Source: Methanosarcinales archaeon
GTDB taxonomy: Archaea > Halobacteriota > Methanosarcinia > Methanosarcinales > Methanocomedenaceae
Length of the DNA stretch: 5,134 bases
Assembly: GCA_030666885.1 (NCBI GenBank)
Contig: DAOUWY010000162.1
Span: forward strand, 1 to 5,134
Direction of reading: 5' to 3'
Of this stretch, positions 1-4,989 are shown piece after piece. A program made the position numbers and the translations under genes. The stretch's first letter is position 1, and each line of letters opens with the position of its first letter. The notes under the pieces were generated by a model that ran no database searches, had not been told where the DNA came from, and was given only the letters and a program-made list of their open reading frames with translations.

Positions 1-1
1 C

Positions 2-256
2 AAGTCTATTCCATATATCGATTTAGAAATAGATTTGATCAATACCTGCAGAGATATTCATAGTTTAGTCTCAAAAAATGAGGGGAATTTTCAGAAAAAC
101 GATGTTGGAGACTCAATAAAAGATGTATGTAAAAAGTTTATTAGTCTACATCCACAAACCAATGATGATTTGGGGTGGAGTCAAGTGGCAGAAAGCCAGA
201 TAAATGAACTGTGCCTCGAGTTCAAGAAATATAAAGTAATACTTGAAAAGTGGTAA
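2..256 (+). CDS. Unrecognised protein, 3' end only
   Basis: The reading frame is open from the left edge of the window and ends at TAA 254-256, giving 84 C-terminal residues; the true start lies outside. A TTG at 35 could be taken as a start, but there is no ribosome binding site before it and the frame continues upstream, so a truncated gene is the better reading. The fragment is hydrophilic, rich in Lys, Asn, Asp and Glu, with no predicted membrane segment and a probable C-terminal helix (ESQINELCLEFKKYKVILEK). I do not recognise the family. It is clearly more AT-rich than the pelA cluster downstream, in line with an accessory gene. A gene-free stretch of about 370 bp follows, so it is not obviously co-transcribed with pelA. 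Confidence 0.5.
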   Translation, partial: KSIPYIDLEIDLINTCRDIHSLVSKNEGNFQKNDVGDSIKDVCKKFISLHPQTNDDLGWSQVAESQINELCLEFKKYKVILEKW

Positions 257-448
257 AGCAGGTCCTTGCTGCGGTATGGGGCTGGCTATCCTATGCCTGG
301 CTACGGCGCTGATCAGTGGTTGGTCTTCGTATCCCAGTCTTTAAGTGCCTGATTTCAACCCTACAGCTATAGGATACATCCTTTGGATGTCAGCATCCAT
401 TGACATTCTATCAGCACTCTACCAAAGACTACGAATTGTACATAAATC
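257..448. other. Gene-free spacer, GC-richer, with small inverted repeats
   Basis: I see no convincing gene, tRNA or other RNA here. The first half is noticeably richer in G+C than the AT-rich gene before it and the mobile element after it. There are several short inverted repeats: TATCCTAT (287-294) against ATAGGATA (369-376), CATCC/GGATG around a TTT loop (378-388), and ATGTCA/TGACAT around 387-406. These could form a weak transcript structure or could be chance. Short open stretches exist but lack starts, ribosome binding sites or recognisable motifs. It may be the remains of a decayed gene or element. Confidence 0.3.
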
Positions 449-456
449 CAAAATAA
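449..456. repeat. Left target site duplication of the MITE
   Basis: CAAAATAA lies immediately outside the left inverted repeat and is repeated exactly at 592-599. Extending left by one base gives CCAAAATAA, which also matches 591-599 if the last C of the right terminal repeat is shared. Confidence 0.75.
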
Positions 457-591
457 GTATCCACTTCAAATTTAAGGGTGATTTAAAAATTATTAGACAG
501 GATTAACAGGATCGACAGGATATGCCGCAATGTTAACATCCTGTAAATCCTGTAAATCCGGTCAAAATACCATGCTTTTTGAAGTGGATAC
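457..591. mobile_element. 135-bp MITE-like element with TIRs and target duplication
   Basis: The element is bounded by a perfect 14-bp terminal inverted repeat: GTATCCACTTCAAA at 457-470 and TTTGAAGTGGATAC at 578-591. Directly outside both ends is the same 8-bp word, CAAAATAA (449-456 and 592-599), as expected for a target site duplication; one further C could make it 9 bp. The interior is too short to encode a transposase and contains an imperfect hairpin (496-563). Non-autonomous elements of this kind are moved in trans by a transposase that recognises the same ends; an 8-9 bp duplication occurs in several IS families, so the parent cannot be assigned from this window. The visible left part of the IS at 5046 shows no matching terminus. 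The element ends 38 bp before the pelA start codon. Confidence 0.8.
496..563. repeat. Internal hairpin of ACAGGAT repeats
   Basis: The left arm (496-521) contains three ACAGGAT units. The right arm (538-563) is its imperfect reverse complement, with two intact ATCCTGT units and a degenerate third (ATCCGGT). About 22 of 26 positions can pair, around a 16-nt loop. Iterated ATCCTGT/ACAGGAT hairpins resemble dispersed repeats I recall from many bacterial and archaeal genomes; I cannot name a family with certainty. Here the hairpin forms the centre of the 457-591 element. Confidence 0.65.
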
Positions 592-599
592 CAAAATAA
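592..599. repeat. Right target site duplication of the MITE
   Basis: CAAAATAA directly abuts the right inverted repeat and is the partner of 449-456. This AT-rich word sits 31-38 bp upstream of the pelA start, where a TATA element for a leaderless or short-leader transcript might lie. The insertion may therefore have duplicated or displaced part of that promoter. Confidence 0.75.
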
Positions 600-629
600 C
601 ATAAGTTACCTGCACAATACAATATCCAT

Positions 630-1679
630 ATGCGAGTTACCAAGCGAAACCTGAAAGGCGCAGAAGGCGGGATTGCCCTGACACCCGAGACCCTGGACGA
701 CCTGTGGCACCTGAAATATATCATTGAACCGGGCGACCTTGTGTTTGCACTGACAAAACGGCGGATGGAAGGTGCTACCGATAAACTGCGGCCGGAGAAG
801 ATGGATAAAAAGCCAATGCGCCTGGGGGTGCGTATAGAAAAGATAGAATTCCATAAATTCGCCAACAGGCTAAGGCTGCACGGCCTGATCGAGAGCGGGC
901 AGGATACCGGTGCTTACCACACCCTGAATATCGAGGAAGGGACAAACCTGTCTGTGATCAAGACCTGGAAGAGCGACCAGCTCCAGCGCATAAAAGAAGC
1001 AGAAGCAGCTGCACTGCGGCCCAGGGTGGTCATACTGACCATAGAAGAGGGCGAAGCATCCATCGGGCTGGTGCGCCAGTTCGGTGTGGAGGATTATTCA
1101 AATGTCAAGATGGGGTCTGGCAAAGGTGAAAAAAGCAGCAGGGAAGAGTTCTTCGCACAAGTGACGGCACAACTGGGCCAGGGCGCAGGCAAATCCGAAG
1201 TAGTGATAGTGGCCGGGCCCGGGTTCACCAAGGATGATTACATGAAGTTCCTTAAGGAAAAGAAACCCGAACTTGCCGGGCGTGCCAGGACAGAGGATAC
1301 TATTACTATAGGGGTTTCAGGTTACCAGGAAGTACTTCGCAGGGGAGCTGTGGACAGGATAGTTGAAGAATCACGCCTGTCCAGGGAAGCTAATCTTTTA
1401 GAAGAACTGATGGCCGGGATAGCTACCGAAGGAGCGGCAGTATACGGCTGGGATGAAGTGCACAGGGCCAGGGATATGGGTGCGATCGAAACCCTGCTTA
1501 TTGCTGATGAACTGCTAAGAGAAGGACGTGAAAAAGGTGAGAACATTGATGCGTTTTTGCTGACAATAGAACACAGCCGGGGTGAGGTGGTCGTGTTCAG
1601 TACCGAGTTCGAGCCAGGTCACAGGCTGCACGGTCTGGGCGGGATTGCTGCACTGTTGAGGTTCAAACTGGAGTACTGA
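630..1679 (+). CDS. pelA: Archaeal Pelota (Dom34-type) ribosome rescue factor
   Basis: Pelota is a cytoplasmic release-factor paralogue. With a GTP-bound aEF1A-type partner it enters the empty A site of stalled ribosomes and, with ABCE1, splits them. The 349-residue product is full length for the archaeal family (about 350). The N-terminal Sm-like domain (about 1-130) begins MRVTKRNLKG and holds the typical PETLDDLWHLKYIIEPGD stretch. The central eRF1-like domain (about 131-260) contains VVIVAGPGFTKDDY (191-204) and, as expected, no GGQ hydrolysis motif. The C-terminal L7Ae-like domain (about 261-349) ends in GEVVVFSTEFEPGHRLHGLGG, close to known Pelotas. The ATG at 630 fits the family N-terminus. 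No Shine-Dalgarno sequence precedes it, suggesting a leaderless or very short-leader transcript. The gene heads a cluster with the DUF434 and mptN-like genes; its stop is 2 nt before the next ATG. Confidence 0.96.
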   Translation: MRVTKRNLKGAEGGIALTPETLDDLWHLKYIIEPGDLVFALTKRRMEGATDKLRPEKMDKKPMRLGVRIEKIEFHKFANRLRLHGLIESGQDTGAYHTLNIEEGTNLSVIKTWKSDQLQRIKEAEAAALRPRVVILTIEEGEASIGLVRQFGVEDYSNVKMGSGKGEKSSREEFFAQVTAQLGQGAGKSEVVIVAGPGFTKDDYMKFLKEKKPELAGRARTEDTITIGVSGYQEVLRRGAVDRIVEESRLSREANLLEELMAGIATEGAAVYGWDEVHRARDMGAIETLLIADELLREGREKGENIDAFLLTIEHSRGEVVVFSTEFEPGHRLHGLGGIAALLRFKLEY

Positions 1680-1681
1680 CC

Positions 1682-2338
1682 ATGCCATATCCTGGAAAAG
1701 CCGTAGCAGATATAAGGTATCTTTTAGACAGGGGTTATCCGGGGAAGGGAGCCATTACGTTTGTTTGCAATCACTACCGGCTGGATATCAAATGGCGGTA
1801 TGTTTTTACAAGGGTGGTAGTTGGCAGGGACACAATAAAAAGCCGCAGGGAAAAGACAGTTAAGTGTGAAGACCTGGATGGAAAGGTGGTGTTGGTTGAC
1901 GGTTATAATGTGCTGATCGGGGTGGAATCTGCGCTTAAGGGTGAGCCGGTCTATCTGTGTGATGACGGGTTTTTAAGGGATACCAGAGGTGTGTTCAGGA
2001 ATTACCGGTGCTCGGGACTGACCGCAAAGGCAATGGATGAGATCTTAGGGGCACTAAGAGGTTTTGCTCCTTTTCGGGTGGAGTTTTTATTCGACAGCCA
2101 GATAAGTAAGAGCAAAGAGATGGCACGGTGGGTGGAAGAAAAGTTGAAGGATGTGGGGCTTATAGGGATTGCCGGAACATCGAGACATGTGGATCATGAC
2201 CTGAAGCAAAGTAACGGGATCATTGCTACGGCTGATGGTAGTATCATTGATGAGGTAGCAAAGGCAGTGAATATCCAGGCGTGCGTGCTGGAACAGTTGA
2301 ATATCAGTCCGGTTATTATTGAGGGGGTTTTCAGGTGA
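1682..2338 (+). CDS. DUF434-family archaeal protein, possible PIN/NYN-like nuclease
   Basis: A 218-residue protein resembling the archaeal DUF434 / COG2454 family. The N-terminal part (about 5-60) carries RYLLDRGYPGKGAITFVCNH, the usual start of DUF434. The second half contains VVLVDGYNVLI (69-79), FLFDSQISKSK (135-145), DHDLKQSNGIIATADGSIID (171-190) and a short C-terminal strand. The DGYN motif and the spaced acidic residues (D73, D138, D171/D173, D185, D190) recall the metal-binding acidic cluster of PIN and NYN ribonucleases. That functional reading is my inference; the family has no firmly established activity that I know of. The ATG at 1682 follows the pelA stop by 2 nt, with a GGAG-like site around 1670-1673. 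The 3' end overlaps the next gene by 4 nt, so translation is probably coupled in both directions. Confidence 0.85.
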   Translation: MPYPGKAVADIRYLLDRGYPGKGAITFVCNHYRLDIKWRYVFTRVVVGRDTIKSRREKTVKCEDLDGKVVLVDGYNVLIGVESALKGEPVYLCDDGFLRDTRGVFRNYRCSGLTAKAMDEILGALRGFAPFRVEFLFDSQISKSKEMARWVEEKLKDVGLIGIAGTSRHVDHDLKQSNGIIATADGSIIDEVAKAVNIQACVLEQLNISPVIIEGVFR

Positions 2339-3258
2339 AGCGTATCGGTATTGCAGTGACCGATCCCGGGGACTGGACTGCTGTTGCATTGAATGATGCA
2401 CTTGTAAAAGCCAGCGCCCGGCCTGTTGTCTTCAGGCTTCACGACGTAACTACAAGTATACAGGAACACAACAGGCTTTATACAGGAAACACTGACCTTA
2501 AATCACTGGATGCGGTGATTGTAAGAGATGTTGGTGGTGGAAGTGGTAGCAGTGGTGATGGTGATGGTGGCAGCAGCGGTGGTGGCGGCGGTTCAGAGGA
2601 TATGCCGTACAGACTGGATGTGCTGTGCAACCTGGAAAGGTCGGGACTGAAGGTGGTAAATCCGCCTGAGGCTATTCGTACGGCCGCTAATAAACACATA
2701 TGCTCATACCTTTTCAGGGAGCACGGCCTGCCCACCCCTGATACTATACTAACCACCGACCTGGATGTGGCAATGGATGCGATCAGGGATTGGGGCAGGG
2801 CGGTAGTGAAGCCAATTTTCGGGTTCAAGGGAATGGATATCCATTGCGTGGTTGATGATGAACACTCGGTAAAGCTGCTGAGTTCGGTCATTGATACCAG
2901 GGGCGTGCTGTATCTACAGCGTTTTATTTCCAATCCGGGCAGGGATATCAGGGTTTTCGTAGTGGACAGGGATGTACCTGCTGCTATCTACAGGCTGGCA
3001 CCACCTGGTTCGTGGATAAACAATCTGTCCAGGGGCGGTTCACATAAAAGATGTGAGGTAACGGGTGAGATTGCAGGCCTGGCAGTGGAGGCGGCCGGGG
3101 CTGTGGGTGCGGTATATGCAGGGGTGGACCTTATCGAGGGTGAGGATGGGCTGCAGATACTTGAGGTGAACGGTACGCCTTCGGGCAAGGGAATCTTTGA
3201 AGCTTGCAGGGTGAATGTCGCGCAGGATATCGTAAAATGTGTATTGGATATGGTATGA
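2335..3258 (+). CDS. mptN: RimK-like ATP-grasp ligase, MptN-type
   Basis: The 307-residue product is an ATP-grasp amino-acid ligase. The closest match I recognise is MptN, which adds glutamate to tetrahydromethanopterin to give tetrahydrosarcinapterin. Visible features are NPPEAIRTAANKHICSYLF (109-127), the ATP-binding VVKPIFGFKG (157-166), GRDIRVFVV (202-210), INNLSRGG (228-235) and the metal-binding D264 with E277-V-N279 in LEVNGTPSGKG. A low-complexity Gly/Ser stretch (67-87) interrupts the VRDVG...YRLDVL region, where relatives have only a short loop. The start is GTG 2335, overlapping the upstream TGA (GTGA), with GAGGGGG at 2321-2327 as ribosome binding site. The stop lies in a 12-bp tandem repeat array. 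Other RimK relatives, such as the F420 glutamate ligase CofF, or a different acceptor cannot be excluded; the ATP-grasp assignment is firm, the substrate less so. Confidence 0.8.
   Translation: MKRIGIAVTDPGDWTAVALNDALVKASARPVVFRLHDVTTSIQEHNRLYTGNTDLKSLDAVIVRDVGGGSGSSGDGDGGSSGGGGGSEDMPYRLDVLCNLERSGLKVVNPPEAIRTAANKHICSYLFREHGLPTPDTILTTDLDVAMDAIRDWGRAVVKPIFGFKGMDIHCVVDDEHSVKLLSSVIDTRGVLYLQRFISNPGRDIRVFVVDRDVPAAIYRLAPPGSWINNLSRGGSHKRCEVTGEIAGLAVEAAGAVGAVYAGVDLIEGEDGLQILEVNGTPSGKGIFEACRVNVAQDIVKCVLDMV
2533..2595 (+). repeat. GGT/AGT-rich microsatellite inside the mptN-like gene
   Basis: A 63-bp run of GGT, GGC, AGT, AGC and GAT codons encodes 21 residues that are almost all Gly, Ser or Asp. It lies in the loop between VIVRDV and EDMPYRLDVL of the ligase. 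Triplet periodicity suggests growth by replication slippage while keeping the frame. As a flexible linker it need not destroy the fold. Confidence 0.85.
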
Positions 3259-3302
3259 TGGGTAATACTATGGGTAATATTATGGATAATATGATGGGTA
3301 GT
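3255..3302 (+). repeat. Four 12-bp tandem repeats at the mptN-like stop codon
   Basis: Four units follow without gaps: ATGATGGGTAAT (3255-3266), ACTATGGGTAAT (3267-3278), ATTATGGATAAT (3279-3290) and ATGATGGGTAGT (3291-3302). The TGA stop of the ligase gene (3256-3258) lies inside the first unit. The 12-bp length keeps an open frame from ATG 3255 through all units to a TGA at 3348-3350. Confidence 0.85.
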
Positions 3303-3310
3303 GTTATATT
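3303..3310 (+). promoter_or_regulatory. Possible TATA element for purC
   Basis: GTTATATTG-like sequence lies about 50 bp before the purC ATG. An archaeal start site some 25 bp downstream would give a leader of roughly 20 nt that still contains the purC ribosome binding site. No clear BRE is visible, and read-through from the upstream genes is equally possible. Confidence 0.25.
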
Positions 3311-3354
3311 GTTTTACTGCTATCACATTATTTCCAACAGCATAGGGTGATTTG

Positions 3355-4071
3355 ATGAATAAGGGTGAAGAACTGTATTCTGGAAAGGCTAAGACTGTTT
3401 ACCGGACAGAGGATCCTGATGCGCTTATTGTGGTGTTTAGGGACAGCCTCACAGCGTTCGATGGGGAAAAGAAAGCTGAAGTTTCTAAAAAAGGATATTA
3501 TAATGCCCAGATATCTAAAAAGTTGTTCGAACTGCTGGAAGAGAATGGCATCAAGACCCATTATCGGGAGATGGTGACCGATAATGAGATGCTGGTCGAT
3601 AACATTAAGATAATCCTGGTTGAGGTCATTGTTCGAAACATTGCAGCCGGTTCTATTACTAAGAAGTATCCTATTGAGGTGGGGCAACCGTTGGAGCCGC
3701 CGGTCATAGTAATGGACTACAAGGATGATTCCCGTCATGACCCCATGCTGAATGAGGATATTGCGGCGGCGCTGGGTCTTGCCACAAAGGAGGAACTGGC
3801 AGGTATTAAGAAGACTGCATTGGAGATCAATGGGATCCTCAAGTCATACCTGGACGGGAAGGGACTTCTGCTGCCGGATTTCAAGCTTGAGTTCGGGCGC
3901 AGGGGTGATGAGATCATACTGGGTGATGAGATATCGTGTGATACCTGCAGGTTCTGGGATAAGGAAACAGGGAATTCACTTGACAAGGATGTGTTCAGGT
4001 TCGATAAGGGGGACCTGGTGGCGGCTTATATGGAAGTTGCGCGCAGGATCGTGCCTGAGATATTCGAGTAG
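3355..4071 (+). CDS. purC: SAICAR synthetase (phosphoribosylaminoimidazole-succinocarboxamide synthase)
   Basis: PurC joins aspartate to CAIR using ATP in de novo purine synthesis, giving SAICAR, in the cytoplasm. The 238-residue product has the usual family length. It shows the N-terminal GKAKTVYRTEDPDALIVVF nucleotide-binding hairpin (10-28), LVEVIVRNIAAGS (88-100, a family signature), LLPDFKLEFG (172-181) and GDEISCDTCRFWD (190-202, usually written DEISPDTCR.WD). No key residue appears to be missing. ATG 3355 is preferred over the in-frame TTG 3352 because AGGGTGAT at 3344-3351 is well placed before it. The gene lies 96 nt after the mptN-like gene on the same strand, so it may be read from the cluster or from its own promoter. 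A shared purine/pterin pathway link to its neighbour is possible, but position alone does not prove it. Confidence 0.96.
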   Translation: MNKGEELYSGKAKTVYRTEDPDALIVVFRDSLTAFDGEKKAEVSKKGYYNAQISKKLFELLEENGIKTHYREMVTDNEMLVDNIKIILVEVIVRNIAAGSITKKYPIEVGQPLEPPVIVMDYKDDSRHDPMLNEDIAAALGLATKEELAGIKKTALEINGILKSYLDGKGLLLPDFKLEFGRRGDEIILGDEISCDTCRFWDKETGNSLDKDVFRFDKGDLVAAYMEVARRIVPEIFE

Positions 4072-4124
4072 GATTTTACAATCAGTGTTGGTTTTAATTC
4101 CACGCTTATTTATTTTGGATAATG

Positions 4125-4133
4125 TTCTTTTTT
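4125..4133 (+). terminator. T-tract, possible archaeal terminator after purC
   Basis: TTCTTTTTT lies about 55 bp after the purC stop and before the toxin-antitoxin promoter region. Archaeal RNA polymerase can terminate at T-rich runs without a strong hairpin, and none is obvious here. The position between two transcription units supports the call, but AT-rich DNA makes such tracts common. Confidence 0.35.
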
Positions 4134-4147
4134 CAATCAGTGTATAT

Positions 4148-4173
4148 ACAGATATCTGTGAATGCAAATATTC
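4148..4173 (+). promoter_or_regulatory. Palindromic operator candidate of the toxin-antitoxin locus
   Basis: ACAGATATCTGT (4148-4159) is a perfect 12-bp palindrome, followed at once by TGAAT...ATTCA (4159-4163/4169-4173). TATA-like words lie on both sides (TGTATATAC from 4141, CAAATAT from 4181), about 50-80 bp before the first antitoxin ATG. RHH antitoxins usually bind palindromes at their own promoter, alone or with toxin, so autoregulation here is a reasonable inference. Confidence 0.4.
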
Positions 4174-4221
4174 ATGTGTCCAAATATCCTACAATATAAG
4201 CAAAGCAATTAAGGTGATCTC

Positions 4222-4377
4222 ATGGCCACAATCACAGTATCAATGCCTGACAGATTTAATAGGATAAAAAAAGAATTCCCTGAAATAAACTGGAACGAGG
4301 TAATGAAAGCAGGGATACTGAAACGCCTGGATGAGTTGAAAAGGTTTGAAGAACTTAAAACCAGAGGTGTGTTGTGA
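4222..4377 (+). CDS. Short RHH-type antitoxin-like protein (51 aa)
   Basis: The ATG at 4222 is preceded by AAGGTGAT (4211-4218), a strong archaeal ribosome binding site. The 51-residue product begins with a strand-like segment, MATITVSMPDRF, followed by FPEINWNEVMKAGILKRLDEL, a layout typical of ribbon-helix-helix antitoxins of archaeal VapBC/RelBE pairs; it ends in a charged helix, ELKRFEELKTRGVL. The strand would contact DNA and the following helices would dimerise. The stop TGA (4375-4377) touches the next ATG with no spacer. Residues 1-27 line up without gaps with the 96-residue neighbour, sharing PD at 9-10, FP at 19-20, NW at 23-24 and EV at 26-27. It lacks the long toxin-binding tail of the neighbour, so it may act mainly as a DNA-binding regulator or be the antitoxin of a lost partner. 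Confidence 0.75.
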   Translation: MATITVSMPDRFNRIKKEFPEINWNEVMKAGILKRLDELKRFEELKTRGVL

Positions 4378-4668
4378 ATGGTAAATGTAGTATTGACTGT
4401 GCCTGACCATGTGAAAAATGAAATTGGTCTGTTTCCATGGGTCAATTGGTCTGAAGTTGCCAGAGAAGAAGTTCTCAGGAAAGAAATATTTGAAAGATAT
4501 CTAAAAACCGGCAGGTTGACAGATGAAGACTGGGAATTCTGCGAAAAGATAGACTGGCATCCGGTTGATGAACTTCCGCTGAATGACGAATTTATTAAAA
4601 GATTGAAGGAGGCCGAAAAAGGCAGATTTATTAAAGTGGAATCCTTCGATGAGATGTTTGAGGACTGA
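4378..4668 (+). CDS. RHH-type antitoxin of a RelE-like toxin (96 aa)
   Basis: The 96-residue product has an N-terminal RHH-like part (VVLTVPDHVKNEIGLFPWVNWSEVAREEV, about 4-32) followed by an acidic, helical C-terminal region (EDWEFCEKIDWHPVDELPLN and ESFDEMFED). Such a tail is the usual toxin-wrapping part of type II antitoxins. I recall similar archaeal proteins encoded next to RelE toxins, and a RelE remnant starts 2 nt after this stop. The ATG follows the upstream stop directly; GAGGTG at 4363-4368 within the upstream gene could serve as ribosome binding site. The frame is intact although the toxin is broken, so it could survive as an orphan antitoxin that neutralises related toxins or represses the promoter. 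A VapB-type pairing is the main alternative. Confidence 0.8.
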   Translation: MVNVVLTVPDHVKNEIGLFPWVNWSEVAREEVLRKEIFERYLKTGRLTDEDWEFCEKIDWHPVDELPLNDEFIKRLKEAEKGRFIKVESFDEMFED

Positions 4669-4670
4669 GA

Positions 4671-4916
4671 ATGGAATGCTTTATTGAGGAAAATTGTAAG
4701 AGAAAGATCAATAAGGCATGTAAAAAGAATCGACCATAAAAGGGGGTTCTTGAAAGTAAGATTTCTGAGATACTCTCTTTCCCTGAACATTTCAAGCTAT
4801 TAAAGAATCCCTATAAGGGGATAAGAAGAGTTCATATCCTGAAAAGTTTTGTTCTTACTTATAACCCATGTTCTTCAGTTTACCAGTTAAACCTTCCATT
4901 TAATTATTTTATATAA
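4671..4916 (+). pseudogene. RelE-family toxin, broken by an in-frame stop and altered 3' end
   Basis: Read in one frame from ATG 4671, the sequence gives MECFIEENCKRKINKACKKN, then TAA at codon 23 (4737-4739), then continues in the same frame as KGVLESKISEILSFPEHF, LLKNPYKGIRRVHILKSFVL and on to a TAA at 4914-4916. The part after the stop is characteristic of archaeal RelE/ParE-like mRNA interferases: a helix with ISEIL, then the RRVHILKSFVL strands. A single change such as TTA to TAA would explain the stop. After TY (about 4862) the expected final strand with its conserved acidic/histidine segment is missing, so the 3' end is also degraded. The protein would be 22 residues and inactive. The gap to the antitoxin is 2 nt, as in an intact operon. 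Restart after the stop is unlikely because no good start or ribosome binding site is seen. Confidence 0.8.
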
Positions 4917-4989
4917 TTACTTATTGGTCTTACTGCTATCCTTTTCTCCAAAACCAGAGTTGAATATTTAATTTATTCCACGAACAGAC
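4917..4989. other. AT-rich spacer between the relE remnant and the transposase promoter
   Basis: No gene is visible. This stretch probably contains the left boundary of the insertion sequence whose transposase starts at 5046, because RelE similarity fades around 4862 and no RelE-like sequence follows. I could not identify a terminal inverted repeat without the right end of the element. Confidence 0.3.

Noticed and set aside
496..563. CRISPR-like short repeats
   Set aside because: The units are about 10 bp apart, inverted between arms and without unique spacers of CRISPR length; they form a hairpin inside a MITE.
533..865. Minus-strand frames covering the MITE hairpin and the start of pelA
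   Set aside because: The repeated TGFTGFTG tail comes from the ACAGGAT repeats, and the rest is antisense to pelA.
2478..2933. 151-codon minus-strand frame with a proline-rich stretch
   Set aside because: The Pro/Ser run is simply the antisense reading of the Gly/Ser triplets in the ligase gene.
3352..3357. TTG at 3352 as the purC start
   Set aside because: The ATG directly after it fits the AGGGTGAT ribosome binding site and the family N-terminus better.
3752..4267. 171-codon open frame on the plus strand overlapping purC
   Set aside because: It is out of frame with a full-length, motif-complete purC, Trp/Arg-rich and without a ribosome binding site.
4737..4739. Recoding of the relE stop, as with pyrrolysine
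   Set aside because: Archaeal pyrrolysine uses UAG, while this codon is TAA; the missing 3' end also argues for a pseudogene.
4209..4790. 193-codon open frame on the minus strand across the toxin-antitoxin genes
   Set aside because: Its product is Ser/Asn/Phe-rich without a recognisable domain and it is fully antisense to two well-supported antitoxin genes and the relE remnant.
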